Source: Flavobacteriales bacterium (GTDB lineage: Bacteria; Bacteroidota; Bacteroidia; Flavobacteriales_D; JAHECK01). Taken from it: a stretch of DNA of 51,800 nt. Of the stretch, positions 17,027 through 27,481 are shown one piece after another. The notes beneath the pieces were generated by a model. The model saw only the letters and a list, made by a program, of their open reading frames with translations, was not told where the DNA came from and did not search any database. The translations under genes and the position numbers were made by a program. Where the stretch lies: contig JAHECK010000007.1 of the NCBI GenBank assembly GCA_024641785.1, positions 1 to 51,800 on the forward strand, read 5' to 3'. The number at the start of each line of letters is the position of its first letter. Within the stretch, counting starts at the first letter, position 1.

Positions 17027-19954
17027 ATGAAAAAACACCGCTTTATTTTGAAGAACCTAATTTTGCTTTTGCCTCTTTTTTTCGTGTTTAATTTATTAAT
17101 TGCACAGGCTCCGGTCTCCTCTTCCTTATCGGATATTGAATTAAATAAAAAGGTGGATGCCCTTTCTATAGAAGATCAAATTGCCCAGCTGATGATGGTA
17201 GCAATGTATCCTAAACAAGGAGAAAGTCATCAAGAAGAGATCATCCAATTAATTCAGGAATATAAAATTGGGGGTTTGATCGTTTTTCAGGGGACAAGCA
17301 GACAGATTCAAGATGATCTTACAACATATCAATCCTTTTCAGAAATACCTTTACTTACATCCATCGATGGGGAATGGGGGCCTGGAATGCGATTAAGCGA
17401 TGCGCCAAATTTCCCCAAAGCGATGCCTTTAGGAGCGATCGAAAACGATTCTTTGATCTATTTAATGGGAAAAGAGATCGCACGAGAACTCAAACAATTG
17501 GGGATTTATGTCAATTTCGCTCCGGTCGTAGATGTAAACAGTAATCCAGATAATCCTGTGATTGGAATTCGTTCATTTGGTGACAAGGCGGATAAAGTGA
17601 CCCAAAAAGCAGGATTTTACCTAAGAGGAATGCAGGACAATGGAGTAATGGCTGTTTTAAAACATTTCCCGGGTCATGGTGATACAGATGCAGATTCACA
17701 CAAAGCTCTTCCTGTTATTAATCATGATAGAGCCTATCTGGATTCAATAGATCTCAAACCCTTTAGGCTGTTGATCAAAGAAGGAGCAATGGGAGTGATG
17801 AGTGCTCATTTAAATGTGCCTGCTTTAGATAATACCGAAGGAAGTATCAGTTCATTTTCTCCTGTAATTATAAAAGGTTTATTAAAAGATGAATTGAATT
17901 TTAAAGGTCTTGTTTACACAGATGCTTTAAATATGAAGGGAGCCAGTGATAATATCTCAAAAGGAAGATTAGAAGTGGAGGCTTTGATCGCAGGAAATGA
18001 TATTCTGCTAATGCCTAAAGATGTTCCCTCAGCTATTGAGGCTATTCTACTTGCGATCGAGAATAAGGAAATTGACAGATCGCAGATCAGAGCCTCATGT
18101 AAGAAAGTATTGTATTATAAAAGTCTTTTAAAGATAAGTCCACCAGCAAAAAAATCCCCGATTAGTAAAGATTTGAATTCATCTTATTCAAAATCTTTAC
18201 AAAAGCAGTTAATTACAAAAAGCTTGACACTTCTTGTCAATCAAAATAATATTATTCCTCTGAAAAAAATAAATCAAAAACGTATTGTCTCGATCAGTAT
18301 TGGAGAAGACGAAAGCGTTTTTTTTAATAAAATGTTGAGGAAATATAGCAATATAAAAACCATAAATCTACCTATGGGGGCAAGTGATGAAAAGCTTAAT
18401 TCAATTAAAAATGAATTGAAGGAAGATGACGTTATCATTTTTAATTTTCAGGGCAATATTTGGACAGCTAAAGACAATTATGGTTACAATCCTAAATGGA
18501 GAAATTTCATATCTGAGATAAATAATGATTATTCAAGCATATTGATTATGTATGGGAATCCATATACATTGACAGATTATAGTGGACTGGATAAATTAAA
18601 TGCAATTTTATTGGTGTATCAGGATGGTAAAGATCAACAGGAATTAGCTGCTCAAGCCATCATGGGGGGCACAGCGATCAATGGAAAATTACCGGTAACA
18701 ATAAGTAAAGATTTTCCAGCAGGATCAGGAATAAACACCCTATCAACTCGACTTGGTTATTCTGATCCGATAGACGTGGGGATGGATGAAAGTTATTTCG
18801 TAAAAATAGATTCGATCGTAAATGATGGAATTCTTAATAAAGCATATCCCGGGGCGCAGGTATTGATCGCCAGAAAGGGGAAAATTGTTTATGATAAAAG
18901 CTTCGGTTATTTTACCTATGATAGTATTCAAGAAGTAGAATCCGATGACCTATATGACATCGCCTCCATAACAAAAATAGCTGCTACAGCTCTTGTACTT
19001 ATGAAGATGGAAGATAAAGGTATGATCAATTTAGATGCTACTTTAGGTGATTTTTTACCGGATCTGGTTGATTCCACTGAGTATGAAAATTTGAAATTCA
19101 GATCCTTGTTAGCCCATCAGGCAGGTTTGCGATCCTGGGTTCCATTTTATCTTAAAACCATGGAAAAGGGCGAATTTAAGTTGAAGACATTTAGTGAAAA
19201 AAAAACGGATATTTATTCAGTAAAAGTAGCGGAAGAACTGTATATCAATAACACCTTTACTGATTCGATCTATTCCTGGATCATCCAAACGCCATTAAAT
19301 AATAAAATAAAGTATCTCTATAGCGATATTGGTTATTATTTCTTTTTAAAAATTATTGAAGAGCAAAATCAAAATTCACTTGAATTTATTTCTAATGATC
19401 TTTTCTATGCTCCTTTAAATCTAAGGTATTGTACTTTTCTTCCTCTAGAAAAATTTGACAAAAGCCAGATCGTGCCTACTGAAGATGATACGCTGTTTAG
19501 AAAGCAACTTATTTGGGGAGATGTTCATGATCCTGGAGCTGCAATGATAGGAGGTGTGGGAGGACATGCGGGGTTATTCTCAAATTCAAATGACTTGGCT
19601 GTTATCATGCAAATGCTTTTGAATAAAGGAAGTTATGGAGGGGAACAATTTTTAAGTGAAGAAGTGATCAATGAATATACAAAATGCCAGTATTGTGAAA
19701 ATGATAATAGAAGAGGAGCGGCTTTTGATAAACCGGTGAGAGATGGCAGCGATGGTCCTACATGTAATTGTTTATCTTTTAAAAGTTTTGGCCATACCGG
19801 ATTTACTGGAACTATGGTATGGGCAGATCCGGTTGAAGAAATTGTTTATGTTTTTCTTTCTAATAGAATCTATCCTTCTGCCGAGAATATCAAATTAATT
19901 AAAATGAATATCCGGACTAAAATTCAAAAAATGATCTATGAGTCATTATTGTAA
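17027..19954 (+). CDS. Glycoside hydrolase family 3 (NagZ-like beta-N-acetylglucosaminidase) fused to serine beta-lactamase-family domain
   Basis: GH3: KHFPGHGDTDADSHKALP; beta-lactamase: SITK (SxxK), YSD, HTGFTG; signal peptide. Confidence 0.9.
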   Translation: MKKHRFILKNLILLLPLFFVFNLLIAQAPVSSSLSDIELNKKVDALSIEDQIAQLMMVAMYPKQGESHQEEIIQLIQEYKIGGLIVFQGTSRQIQDDLTTYQSFSEIPLLTSIDGEWGPGMRLSDAPNFPKAMPLGAIENDSLIYLMGKEIARELKQLGIYVNFAPVVDVNSNPDNPVIGIRSFGDKADKVTQKAGFYLRGMQDNGVMAVLKHFPGHGDTDADSHKALPVINHDRAYLDSIDLKPFRLLIKEGAMGVMSAHLNVPALDNTEGSISSFSPVIIKGLLKDELNFKGLVYTDALNMKGASDNISKGRLEVEALIAGNDILLMPKDVPSAIEAILLAIENKEIDRSQIRASCKKVLYYKSLLKISPPAKKSPISKDLNSSYSKSLQKQLITKSLTLLVNQNNIIPLKKINQKRIVSISIGEDESVFFNKMLRKYSNIKTINLPMGASDEKLNSIKNELKEDDVIIFNFQGNIWTAKDNYGYNPKWRNFISEINNDYSSILIMYGNPYTLTDYSGLDKLNAILLVYQDGKDQQELAAQAIMGGTAINGKLPVTISKDFPAGSGINTLSTRLGYSDPIDVGMDESYFVKIDSIVNDGILNKAYPGAQVLIARKGKIVYDKSFGYFTYDSIQEVESDDLYDIASITKIAATALVLMKMEDKGMINLDATLGDFLPDLVDSTEYENLKFRSLLAHQAGLRSWVPFYLKTMEKGEFKLKTFSEKKTDIYSVKVAEELYINNTFTDSIYSWIIQTPLNNKIKYLYSDIGYYFFLKIIEEQNQNSLEFISNDLFYAPLNLRYCTFLPLEKFDKSQIVPTEDDTLFRKQLIWGDVHDPGAAMIGGVGGHAGLFSNSNDLAVIMQMLLNKGSYGGEQFLSEEVINEYTKCQYCENDNRRGAAFDKPVRDGSDGPTCNCLSFKSFGHTGFTGTMVWADPVEEIVYVFLSNRIYPSAENIKLIKMNIRTKIQKMIYESLL

Positions 19955-20040
19955 GTCACTGAATTAAAAGTATTTTCAAATTATCCATCAGCATTCTTTC
20001 GAATAGCATATTTTATGACATTTTCGAGGATAGTAATTAC

Positions 20041-20048
20041 TACTTTTG
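20041..20048 (+). promoter_or_regulatory. Putative Bacteroidota -7 element TACTTTTG for bshA
   Basis: Exact TAnnTTTG match about 20 nt upstream of the bshA ATG; -33 TTTG not clear. Confidence 0.35.
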
Positions 20049-20068
20049 TTTAAATAAAGATCTGAAAA

Positions 20069-21211
20069 ATGAAAATTGGAATTGTTTGTTACCCAACTTT
20101 TGGAGGTAGTGGAGTTGTCGCGACTGAATTAGGTAAAGCATTAGCAGAAAGAGGGCATCAGGTTCATTTTATCACTTATAACGAACCCGTTCGATTAGGA
20201 TCATTTAGCAAGAATATTTTTTATCATGAAGTAAGGGTATCGGAATATCCACTTTTTGATTATCCTCCGTATGAACTGGTACTTACCAGTAAACTTGTGG
20301 ATGTAGTAAAATACGAGAAGCTTGATCTGCTTCATGTACATTATGCTATTCCTCATGCTTCGGCTGCATACAATGCAAAACACATTTTAGAATGTGAGGG
20401 CATTCATATTCCTTATATTACTACTTTGCACGGTACAGATATCACTCTAGTTGGAAAAGACCCTTCTTTTGAACCCGTAATTACATTTGCTATCAATCAA
20501 AGCGATGGGGTAACAGCCGTTTCTCAAAGTTTAAAAGACGATACATTTGAGCATTTTAATATCACTCGGGATATTGAAGTCATTCCTAATTTTGTAAACT
20601 TAGATACCATTGAACATAAATGGGAAGAGAAGCATGGACTTAAAAAAATGTATGCTCCAAATGGAGAGTTGATCATTAGTCACATTTCGAATTTCAGAAA
20701 AGTTAAAAGGATACCTGATATCCTTAAGATCTTTGCAAAAGTTCGGAAAGAAAAGCCTGCCAAATTGTTATTAGTAGGAGATGGTCCCGAAAGAGTACAT
20801 ATTCGAAACCAATGCGAGGAACTCGGAATTTGTGATGATGTAATTTTAATGGGGAAATTGAAGTCACCCGATGAGATCCTGTCTATTTCAGATCTGTTTT
20901 TATTAACCTCAGAAAATGAAAGCTTTGGATTGGCAGCGCTCGAAGCAATGGCATATGGTGTTCCTGTAATTTCTAGTAATACGGGTGGGATCCCAGAAGT
21001 AAATAAGCATGGCTATTCAGGTTTTCTAAGTGATGTAGGTGATATAGATGACATGGTAAAAAATGCGCTAATCATCCTTAAAGATGAAAAAGCATTGAAT
21101 AAATTTAAAGAGCAAGCAAGAAAACAAGCCGAATTATTTGATATTAATAAAGTACTACCTCTCTACATAAATTTTTACAATAAGATACTTAACAATAAAA
21201 AGAAAGTATAA
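20069..21211 (+). CDS. bshA: N-acetyl-alpha-D-glucosaminyl L-malate synthase (bacillithiol pathway)
   Basis: GT4 family; MKIGIVCYPTFGGSGVVATELGKALAERGHQVHFITY; HGTDITLVG; SENESFGLAALEAMAYGVPVISSNTGGIPEV. Confidence 0.92.
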   Translation: MKIGIVCYPTFGGSGVVATELGKALAERGHQVHFITYNEPVRLGSFSKNIFYHEVRVSEYPLFDYPPYELVLTSKLVDVVKYEKLDLLHVHYAIPHASAAYNAKHILECEGIHIPYITTLHGTDITLVGKDPSFEPVITFAINQSDGVTAVSQSLKDDTFEHFNITRDIEVIPNFVNLDTIEHKWEEKHGLKKMYAPNGELIISHISNFRKVKRIPDILKIFAKVRKEKPAKLLLVGDGPERVHIRNQCEELGICDDVILMGKLKSPDEILSISDLFLLTSENESFGLAALEAMAYGVPVISSNTGGIPEVNKHGYSGFLSDVGDIDDMVKNALIILKDEKALNKFKEQARKQAELFDINKVLPLYINFYNKILNNKKKV

Positions 21212-21259
21212 TGAAATAGTAGCTTGGGATTTGTTGACAGCTATTATAATTTTTTTAAG

Positions 21260-21290
21260 CCCTTATCTTAATTTAGCTAAGGGTTTTTTT
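21260..21290 (+). terminator. Rho-independent-like terminator after bshA
   Basis: CCCTTA...TAAGGG stem followed by TTTTTTT. Confidence 0.6.
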
Positions 21291-21315
21291 GTTTTCAATT
21301 CTTAACTTTGTTCCT

Positions 21316-21900
21316 ATGAAGGCAATCGAATCATTTAATATAGCTGAAAAGTTTTTCGATAAAGGTGATTTTAAAGAGAGTATTCGCCTTTATAGTCAGG
21401 CGATCGAACTTGATCCTCAAAATGCAAATTATATTGCACAAAGAGGAGTCGCTTTTTTTCATTTCGGGAAAAATGAAGAAGCTTTATATGATCTTGATCT
21501 TGCACTAAAGTTAGAGCCTACTAATCCTTTCCGCTACGCTTCCAGAGCGTTTATATTAAGTAATTTGAATCGAATCGATGAGGCTATTTCTGATTATAAA
21601 AAAACCATAGAATTGGATCCTGAAGATTCCATCGCTTACAATAATCTGGGGCTATTAGAAGAGAAAAAAGGATATAGAGAATCTGCCCAAAATAATTTTA
21701 AAAAAGCAGATGATTTGGAAGGAATCCATTTAAGATCTTCAAATAATGTGAAAGCAAACGATCAATCTTTGAAGAGTGAAAGTAAAGACTTTGAAAAGGA
21801 TCTTAAAGAGCTATCTTACTTTCAATTTATAAGACGCGTTATTTCGGATTCAAAATTGCGTAAAGATTTCTATCGATTTATACGGAATGGCTTTAAATAG
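21316..21900 (+). CDS. Tetratricopeptide repeat protein
   Basis: Repeats such as GDFKESIRLYSQAIELDPQNANY; start placed at MKAIESFNIAEKFF. Confidence 0.85.
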   Translation: MKAIESFNIAEKFFDKGDFKESIRLYSQAIELDPQNANYIAQRGVAFFHFGKNEEALYDLDLALKLEPTNPFRYASRAFILSNLNRIDEAISDYKKTIELDPEDSIAYNNLGLLEEKKGYRESAQNNFKKADDLEGIHLRSSNNVKANDQSLKSESKDFEKDLKELSYFQFIRRVISDSKLRKDFYRFIRNGFK

Positions 21901-21954
21901 TATTTATTAGTTATAATATTCCCTTTCTTTTGTTAATTTCAAAGCTTATTCCTT

Positions 21955-24714
21955 TTGGCATTGAAAACTTTCCTCGATCAAATAATCGAACGCATTAATT
22001 CAGAATATAATGACATCTCAAAGGTCATTTTAATTCTACCTTCTAAACGTTCCTGTCTATTTTTTAAAGAACGATTAATAAAATCGGGCCTTCGTTCTTC
22101 CTGGCTTCCAAAAGTACTTACCCTAAATCAGTTTGTAGAAAGTGTTTTCCCGGGAAGGATCGAAAATCACCTTACTCAGTTATCAGAATTATATAGTATT
22201 GCGAGAAAAATGAAACTCAATGAAGCCGATTCTTTCGAGAATTTTTATCGTTGGGGTGATGTGCTTTTGCATGATTTTAATAGCATCGATTCGTATGAAG
22301 TTGAAGGAAAAGACCTTTATCGAAATTTAAAAGAGATAGAAAAAATTGAACGCTGGAGTTTTTTAGAAGATCCTTTAAGTGAAAGTCAAATTGCTTTCAA
22401 TGATTTTTGGATGAAGCAGGGTGATATTTATGCTGAATTCAATCTTCTCTTAAAGCAAAGAAATTCCGCTTCGGGAGCGATGGCTTTGAAATGGATAAAT
22501 GAAAACATTGATACGGTTCTCTCTCGATTTGAAGAAAATCATTTTATTATCGCTGGTTTTAACGCCTTAAGTAAGGGAGAACAAAAATTGATATCTCAAT
22601 TATTGAAAATGGGAAACTCCTATTTTCTTCCTGATAACGATCTTTTTTTCGTTAAAGGAAAAAGAGAAGCCGGTCATTTTTATCGTCAATTAAAAAAGAA
22701 TTATCACTGGAAAGGTTTAAATGAACTTAATGAAAGTTTTGCTCAGGATCCTAAAGAGATCGAGATAATCAGCGTTACACAGAGAAGCGCTATGGCATTA
22801 GTGTGCTCTCAATTATTAGCAAAAGAGAATGATTTAAGTAATACGGCTCTGGTATTGGGAGATGAAAGCTTACTCCAATCTGTTATCACTACCCTTCCAA
22901 AAAATGTTGGATCAGTAAATATAACAATGGGTTATAGTCTTAGAGATACCCCGGCTTATGATCTTTTTCTTTCCTTTTACGCCATACAATTGCGAATAAA
23001 AAGCAAGAGTAAAGAGATCTACCATAAAGACTTTATTCGCTTTTTAAATCATCCTTACGTCGCTAAGTTATTTGGAGAAAAATTCATTCGTGAACTCAAG
23101 CAACTTATTGTAAGTCAGAATTTGATTTTCATTTCTAAGAAACATTTGAAAGAACTAAAGGAAGAAAATAAGCTTCCCTTGCTAATGGAGAATATGCTTT
23201 TTTCTACTTGGAAGAATTTCCCAGATGATCCAGCTAAGCAATTACTCTACTTTACAGATGAGTTTAGTAAAATTCTTGATGTAGAAAAACAAGCGCTGGA
23301 CCTTGAATATCTGTTTCATTTAAAAAAGATCATTCAACAGTTATCGAAACACATCGAAGCTTATAAAATAGCTCTGGGACTAGGTGGTTATAAAGTGCTT
23401 TTTACAGAATTACTAAAATCCCAATCGATCTCATTCCAGGGAGAACCATTAGAGGGTTTGCAAGTGATGGGATTGCTTGAAACTCGAACCTTAGACTTCG
23501 AACACATTATTTTAATTGGGGCAAATGAAGGGAGTATTCCGAAGACTTCCTTTGCTCAGTCATTTATACCCTGGGATTTGAAACATTATTTCGGACTTCC
23601 GGGGCGAAAAGAACAAGACGCTTTATATGCTTATTATTTTTATCGTTTGATCCAGCGTGCAAAGAAGATCTCATTTATTTATAATAGTAATTCAGGTAAA
23701 GATCTAAAATCAGTGGAGGCATCCAGGTATTTAAGACAGCTCAGTTATTATAAAGAAAAAGGTTTGCTAAATTTTAATATAAAGGAGTATCAAGTCAAAT
23801 TAGATCACCTTCCAAAGCCATTGTCGGAAATAAAATTACAAAGGGATGATTTTTACAGAGATAAACTGAAAGAAAAATTGGAAAAAAGTGCTTCTCCAAC
23901 TTCTTTGGCAACTTATTTAAACTGTCCTCTTGATTTTTATTTTAAATACATTTTAGGCTTAAGAGAAAGCGATGAAATCGATGAAGAGATGGGTGCAGAT
24001 GTGATTGGAAACATCATACATAAAGTACTGGAAACGCTATATAAACCCTATGTAGGAAGGCGGCCCGATTTTTCAAAAATTGAGACTGAATTAGAGAGTG
24101 TATTAAAAGATGAAATTTCGAAAGAAATGAAAAACCGTTGGATCACAACGGGGATCAATCAAATGAATATTCAGATAATTAAGACACTTTTGATCAAGTT
24201 CCTCAAAATGGATAAACATTTTATTGAAGATCAGTTAGCACAGGGAAATCATTTTGAAATTGTTAATTTAGAAGAAGGTTTAAGTCGAAAATTCACTTTA
24301 GAAGTTAATGGAGAAAACATTGTTATTAATTTAAAAGGGATTGCTGATCGAATTGATAAAGTAAATTCAACATTGCGAATAATTGATTATAAAACAGGTA
24401 AAGTTGAAAAATTAAATAGGGTAGAGCTGAGCAAAGTATTTGAAGATGCTTCCTGGTCAAAGGCTTTACAATTATTAATGTACCGAGCTATGTATGATAA
24501 TTTTACTGATCCTGATCTTGAAGTTGGTATTGTGGGTTTTAGGGATTTAAATAAATATGTTCAAACTATTAATTTGAAAAAAGATAATGAGGATAATGTA
24601 AAAGAACTCTTTTTTCAAGGTCTTCAAGATTTACTTCATTCGATGTTTTACGATACTTCGGAAATTATACATAATCCTAAAAGTAAATGGTGTAAATTCT
24701 GTGAATTAAAATAA
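21955..24714 (+). CDS. PD-(D/E)XK nuclease family protein (AddB/RecB-like exonuclease-helicase component)
   Basis: N-terminal helicase-like ILPSKRSCLFFKERL; C-terminal TSLATYLNCPLDFYFKYILGL, IGNIIHKVLETLY, LRIIDYKTGKVEKL; TTG start at 21955 or 21961. Confidence 0.85.
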   Translation: MALKTFLDQIIERINSEYNDISKVILILPSKRSCLFFKERLIKSGLRSSWLPKVLTLNQFVESVFPGRIENHLTQLSELYSIARKMKLNEADSFENFYRWGDVLLHDFNSIDSYEVEGKDLYRNLKEIEKIERWSFLEDPLSESQIAFNDFWMKQGDIYAEFNLLLKQRNSASGAMALKWINENIDTVLSRFEENHFIIAGFNALSKGEQKLISQLLKMGNSYFLPDNDLFFVKGKREAGHFYRQLKKNYHWKGLNELNESFAQDPKEIEIISVTQRSAMALVCSQLLAKENDLSNTALVLGDESLLQSVITTLPKNVGSVNITMGYSLRDTPAYDLFLSFYAIQLRIKSKSKEIYHKDFIRFLNHPYVAKLFGEKFIRELKQLIVSQNLIFISKKHLKELKEENKLPLLMENMLFSTWKNFPDDPAKQLLYFTDEFSKILDVEKQALDLEYLFHLKKIIQQLSKHIEAYKIALGLGGYKVLFTELLKSQSISFQGEPLEGLQVMGLLETRTLDFEHIILIGANEGSIPKTSFAQSFIPWDLKHYFGLPGRKEQDALYAYYFYRLIQRAKKISFIYNSNSGKDLKSVEASRYLRQLSYYKEKGLLNFNIKEYQVKLDHLPKPLSEIKLQRDDFYRDKLKEKLEKSASPTSLATYLNCPLDFYFKYILGLRESDEIDEEMGADVIGNIIHKVLETLYKPYVGRRPDFSKIETELESVLKDEISKEMKNRWITTGINQMNIQIIKTLLIKFLKMDKHFIEDQLAQGNHFEIVNLEEGLSRKFTLEVNGENIVINLKGIADRIDKVNSTLRIIDYKTGKVEKLNRVELSKVFEDASWSKALQLLMYRAMYDNFTDPDLEVGIVGFRDLNKYVQTINLKKDNEDNVKELFFQGLQDLLHSMFYDTSEIIHNPKSKWCKFCELK

Positions 24715-24715
24715 T

Positions 24716-25195
24716 ATGAAAGCACTTAACTCCCTGGTATTTTTATTTCTACTTGTCTTTAGCTCTTGTTCAGCTCAGAAAGAAAGCGCTAAAGTCAATA
24801 TTTTAATGAATGATTCTTTATTCACTATAGTCAATTCGAGTGTTAGGGATATCTATCCGGGTATAGATGATGGAAATAATCGCTATCGTCAGCAATGGAT
24901 CATTATGCTTGAGGGTCCTAGTCAGGTAAAATGTAATTTGATTTTATTATTAAAGGGATATCAGATCCCGATTGGCGAATTAGGGACAATGGGAATTGTT
25001 ATTGGCAGTGATACCGACAATTATCAAATTGCATTTGATGTAAATTACCCACTGGAATTAAATTATTCAAAAAGCGAGATCGATGTGTTTACCGATGCCG
25101 TCCTTTTAATTGTAAAGGAAAAGGATAAAATTCAGCTGAAAATAGAAGAACTTACTATTTTGGAACCCATCATTTATCCATCTGCAGCGCATTAA
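24716..25195 (+). CDS. Hypothetical lipoprotein
   Basis: Lipobox LVFSSC; start 1 nt after upstream stop. Confidence 0.7.
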   Translation: MKALNSLVFLFLLVFSSCSAQKESAKVNILMNDSLFTIVNSSVRDIYPGIDDGNNRYRQQWIIMLEGPSQVKCNLILLLKGYQIPIGELGTMGIVIGSDTDNYQIAFDVNYPLELNYSKSEIDVFTDAVLLIVKEKDKIQLKIEELTILEPIIYPSAAH

Positions 25196-25220
25196 AGAAA
25201 AGGATCATTAAATCAGGTTA

Positions 25221-25823
25221 TTATAATCGAATGATTCGATCTGTTCCTACAATGCTATTATCATTTAAGAGTCGAATAATATAAGTGCCGGACTCCCATT
25301 CTCCAATAGATATTGGATTCATCACTCCAGAGATATATTTAGAGCTTAATACTTTTTTCCCATTAATGTCAATAATATCAATAGTCGCATTTTGATAAGC
25401 ATTATCAATATAAATATTTACTAGGTCATCACTTGGATTGGGAAAAACAGCAAATCCAATTTCTTTGGTGTTATAAAAAAGCACTTCTAAAGGAGTAGTA
25501 AATCCTTGTGAACCCAATTGTAATTTATAATAATTCAATTGATTTTCGATCGGATTTGAATGCAGAAAGCTATAAGGTTCCGAATCGATGATCTCGCCGC
25601 ATAAGCCCGGAATTTCTCCTATTTCAGTATAGCTAACATTATCGCTCGAATGATATATTATTATTCCATTACAGTTATTACCTCCGCTTATATTCCAAGA
25701 TAACAACACTTGACCATTTTGTGCTTCACCATTAAAAAAACTTAGTATAGGATGTGATTGGGCAAAAGCCGCACTTATTGCGGTCAAAAAAATAAGTATT
25801 AATGCACTGCTCTTTTTTATCAT
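25221..25823 (-). CDS. T9SS type A sorting domain-containing protein
   Basis: Signal peptide; C-terminal FAVFPNPSDDLVNIYIDN...GTYIIRLLND sorting-domain pattern. Confidence 0.88.
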   Translation of the reverse strand: MIKKSSALILIFLTAISAAFAQSHPILSFFNGEAQNGQVLLSWNISGGNNCNGIIIYHSSDNVSYTEIGEIPGLCGEIIDSEPYSFLHSNPIENQLNYYKLQLGSQGFTTPLEVLFYNTKEIGFAVFPNPSDDLVNIYIDNAYQNATIDIIDINGKKVLSSKYISGVMNPISIGEWESGTYIIRLLNDNSIVGTDRIIRL

Positions 25824-26527
25824 GATACGCTTTTAACGAAAAAATTCCATAATTCGTCTTTTGGAGGCGGAGCAATAAGTTTAATTTCTGTTTTTTGAAT
25901 GGGATGGATAAAATACAATTCTCTAGCGTGCAAACAAATGGAAGCATCAGGATTTGATCTTTTAGCGCCATATTTAAGATCTCCCTTTATAATACATCCC
26001 ATTGAAGCCAATTGCACTCTAATTTGATGATGTCTTCCTGTAATAGGAGAAACAGCTAAGAGAAAAAACCGATCACTGCTGGCAATGAGTGAATAATTAA
26101 GTTCTGCTCGTTTACTGCCAGTCGTTTCACCTTTTGTGACAAAGGATTTATTTTTGACTTCATTTTTTTTAAGATAGTCGATTCGATTCCCTTGAATTAT
26201 TTTAGGTTTATCCTCTACTATGGCCCAATAAGTTTTTTGAAAAGATTTATCCTTTAGTTGGGCATTCATTCTAGTTAAAGCCTTACTGGTTTTTGCAAAA
26301 ACAACGATTCCGCTTACAGGTCGATCGATTCGATGGATCACGCCCATAAAAACATTTCCGGGCTTATTATCTCTATTCTTAATAAAGGTTTTTAGAATTT
26401 CACTTAGGGGAATATCCCCGGTTTTATCACCCTGAACAATATCCCCGGGTCGCTTATTTATAGCGATGAGGTGATTATCTTCATAGATAATCTGAATATT
26501 TGAAGGATCTGTCCGTTCCTTAGCCAA
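25820..26527 (-). CDS. RluA family pseudouridine synthase
   Basis: GVIHRIDRPVSGIVVFAKTSKAL (HRxD motif), ITGRHHQIRVQLASMG. Confidence 0.92.
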   Translation of the reverse strand: MAKERTDPSNIQIIYEDNHLIAINKRPGDIVQGDKTGDIPLSEILKTFIKNRDNKPGNVFMGVIHRIDRPVSGIVVFAKTSKALTRMNAQLKDKSFQKTYWAIVEDKPKIIQGNRIDYLKKNEVKNKSFVTKGETTGSKRAELNYSLIASSDRFFLLAVSPITGRHHQIRVQLASMGCIIKGDLKYGAKRSNPDASICLHARELYFIHPIQKTEIKLIAPPPKDELWNFFVKSVS

Positions 26528-27343
26528 TTAGTATTGCTCTTTATCGTTAGGAAAACTTTTCGATTTCACATCTGATATGTAGTTTTCAACGGCTCCTTTC
26601 ATTTCCTCGTACAGACTATGGTATCTTCTTAAAAAGCGAGGACTAAATTCATGTGTTATACCTAGCATATCGTGTAATACCAGCACCTGTCCGTCGACTC
26701 CAGCACCGGCACCAATGCCAATTACCGGAATAGATATTGACTCAGCAACCCGTTGTGCCAGTTTTGCAGGTACTTTTTCGAGAACGATAGCGAAACAACC
26801 AATTTCTTCAAGCAATTTAGCATCGTTTAAAAGGGTATTGGCCTCTTCTTCCTCCTTTGCTCTCACGGTATAGGTACCAAATTTATATATAGATTGTGGG
26901 GTAAGTCCTAAATGACCCATAACAGGTATGCCTGCGCTCAAAATACGTTCAATAGATTCTTTTATTTGGTGTCCTCCTTCTAATTTCACAGCATGTGCAC
27001 CCGACTCTTTCATAATTCGAATAGAAGAATTCAATGCAGCTTTACTATCTCCCTGATAGGTTCCAAAAGGTAAATCAACAACGACCAAAGTTCGCGAGAT
27101 CCCTCTTACAACCGACGAAGCATGATAGATCATTTGGTCTAATGTAATCGGTAATGTCGTTTCATGACCAGCCATTACATTAGATGCAGAATCACCAACA
27201 AGAATGATATCTATACCTGCTTCATCAACAATTTTTGCCATAGAATAATCATAAGCGGTCAACATGGAGATCTTTTCTCCATTATGTTTCATCTCTTGGA
27301 GAATGTGAGTGGTAATACGTTTTACCTTTTTATGGATAGACAT
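26528..27343 (-). CDS. panB: 3-methyl-2-oxobutanoate hydroxymethyltransferase
   Basis: [68 protein letters not shown]. Confidence 0.95.
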   Translation of the reverse strand: MSIHKKVKRITTHILQEMKHNGEKISMLTAYDYSMAKIVDEAGIDIILVGDSASNVMAGHETTLPITLDQMIYHASSVVRGISRTLVVVDLPFGTYQGDSKAALNSSIRIMKESGAHAVKLEGGHQIKESIERILSAGIPVMGHLGLTPQSIYKFGTYTVRAKEEEEANTLLNDAKLLEEIGCFAIVLEKVPAKLAQRVAESISIPVIGIGAGAGVDGQVLVLHDMLGITHEFSPRFLRRYHSLYEEMKGAVENYISDVKSKSFPNDKEQY

Positions 27344-27458
27344 AGCTTAAAATTTTAAAACAAAACTACGAAAAACAACCTTTACCCGAAGAAATATTAA
27401 TCTTCATTGAAGTTTGAATCCGTTTCTAATTTTAAGAAATATACTTAAGTATTTCGAT

Positions 27459-27466
27459 TATCTTTG
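27459..27466 (+). promoter_or_regulatory. Putative -7 element TATCTTTG for the DUF4249 gene
   Basis: Exact TAnnTTTG match, 15 nt before the ATG at 27482. Confidence 0.35.
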
Positions 27467-27481
27467 CGAAAAACGAATGAT

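Noticed and set aside
16946-17038. N-terminal 31 residues of the WD40 ORF in the ORF track overlapping the GH3 gene start
   Set aside because: Upstream extension MFFHSKATGILKILDV... is not WD40-like and overlaps the divergent gene; an internal ATG at 16945 gives a sensible start.
20044-20052. TTTTGTTTA half-site upstream of bshA resembling the crt operator arm
   Set aside because: No TAAAC[A/G]A arm at the 18-bp spacing; a single half-site is likely by chance in AT-rich intergenic DNA.
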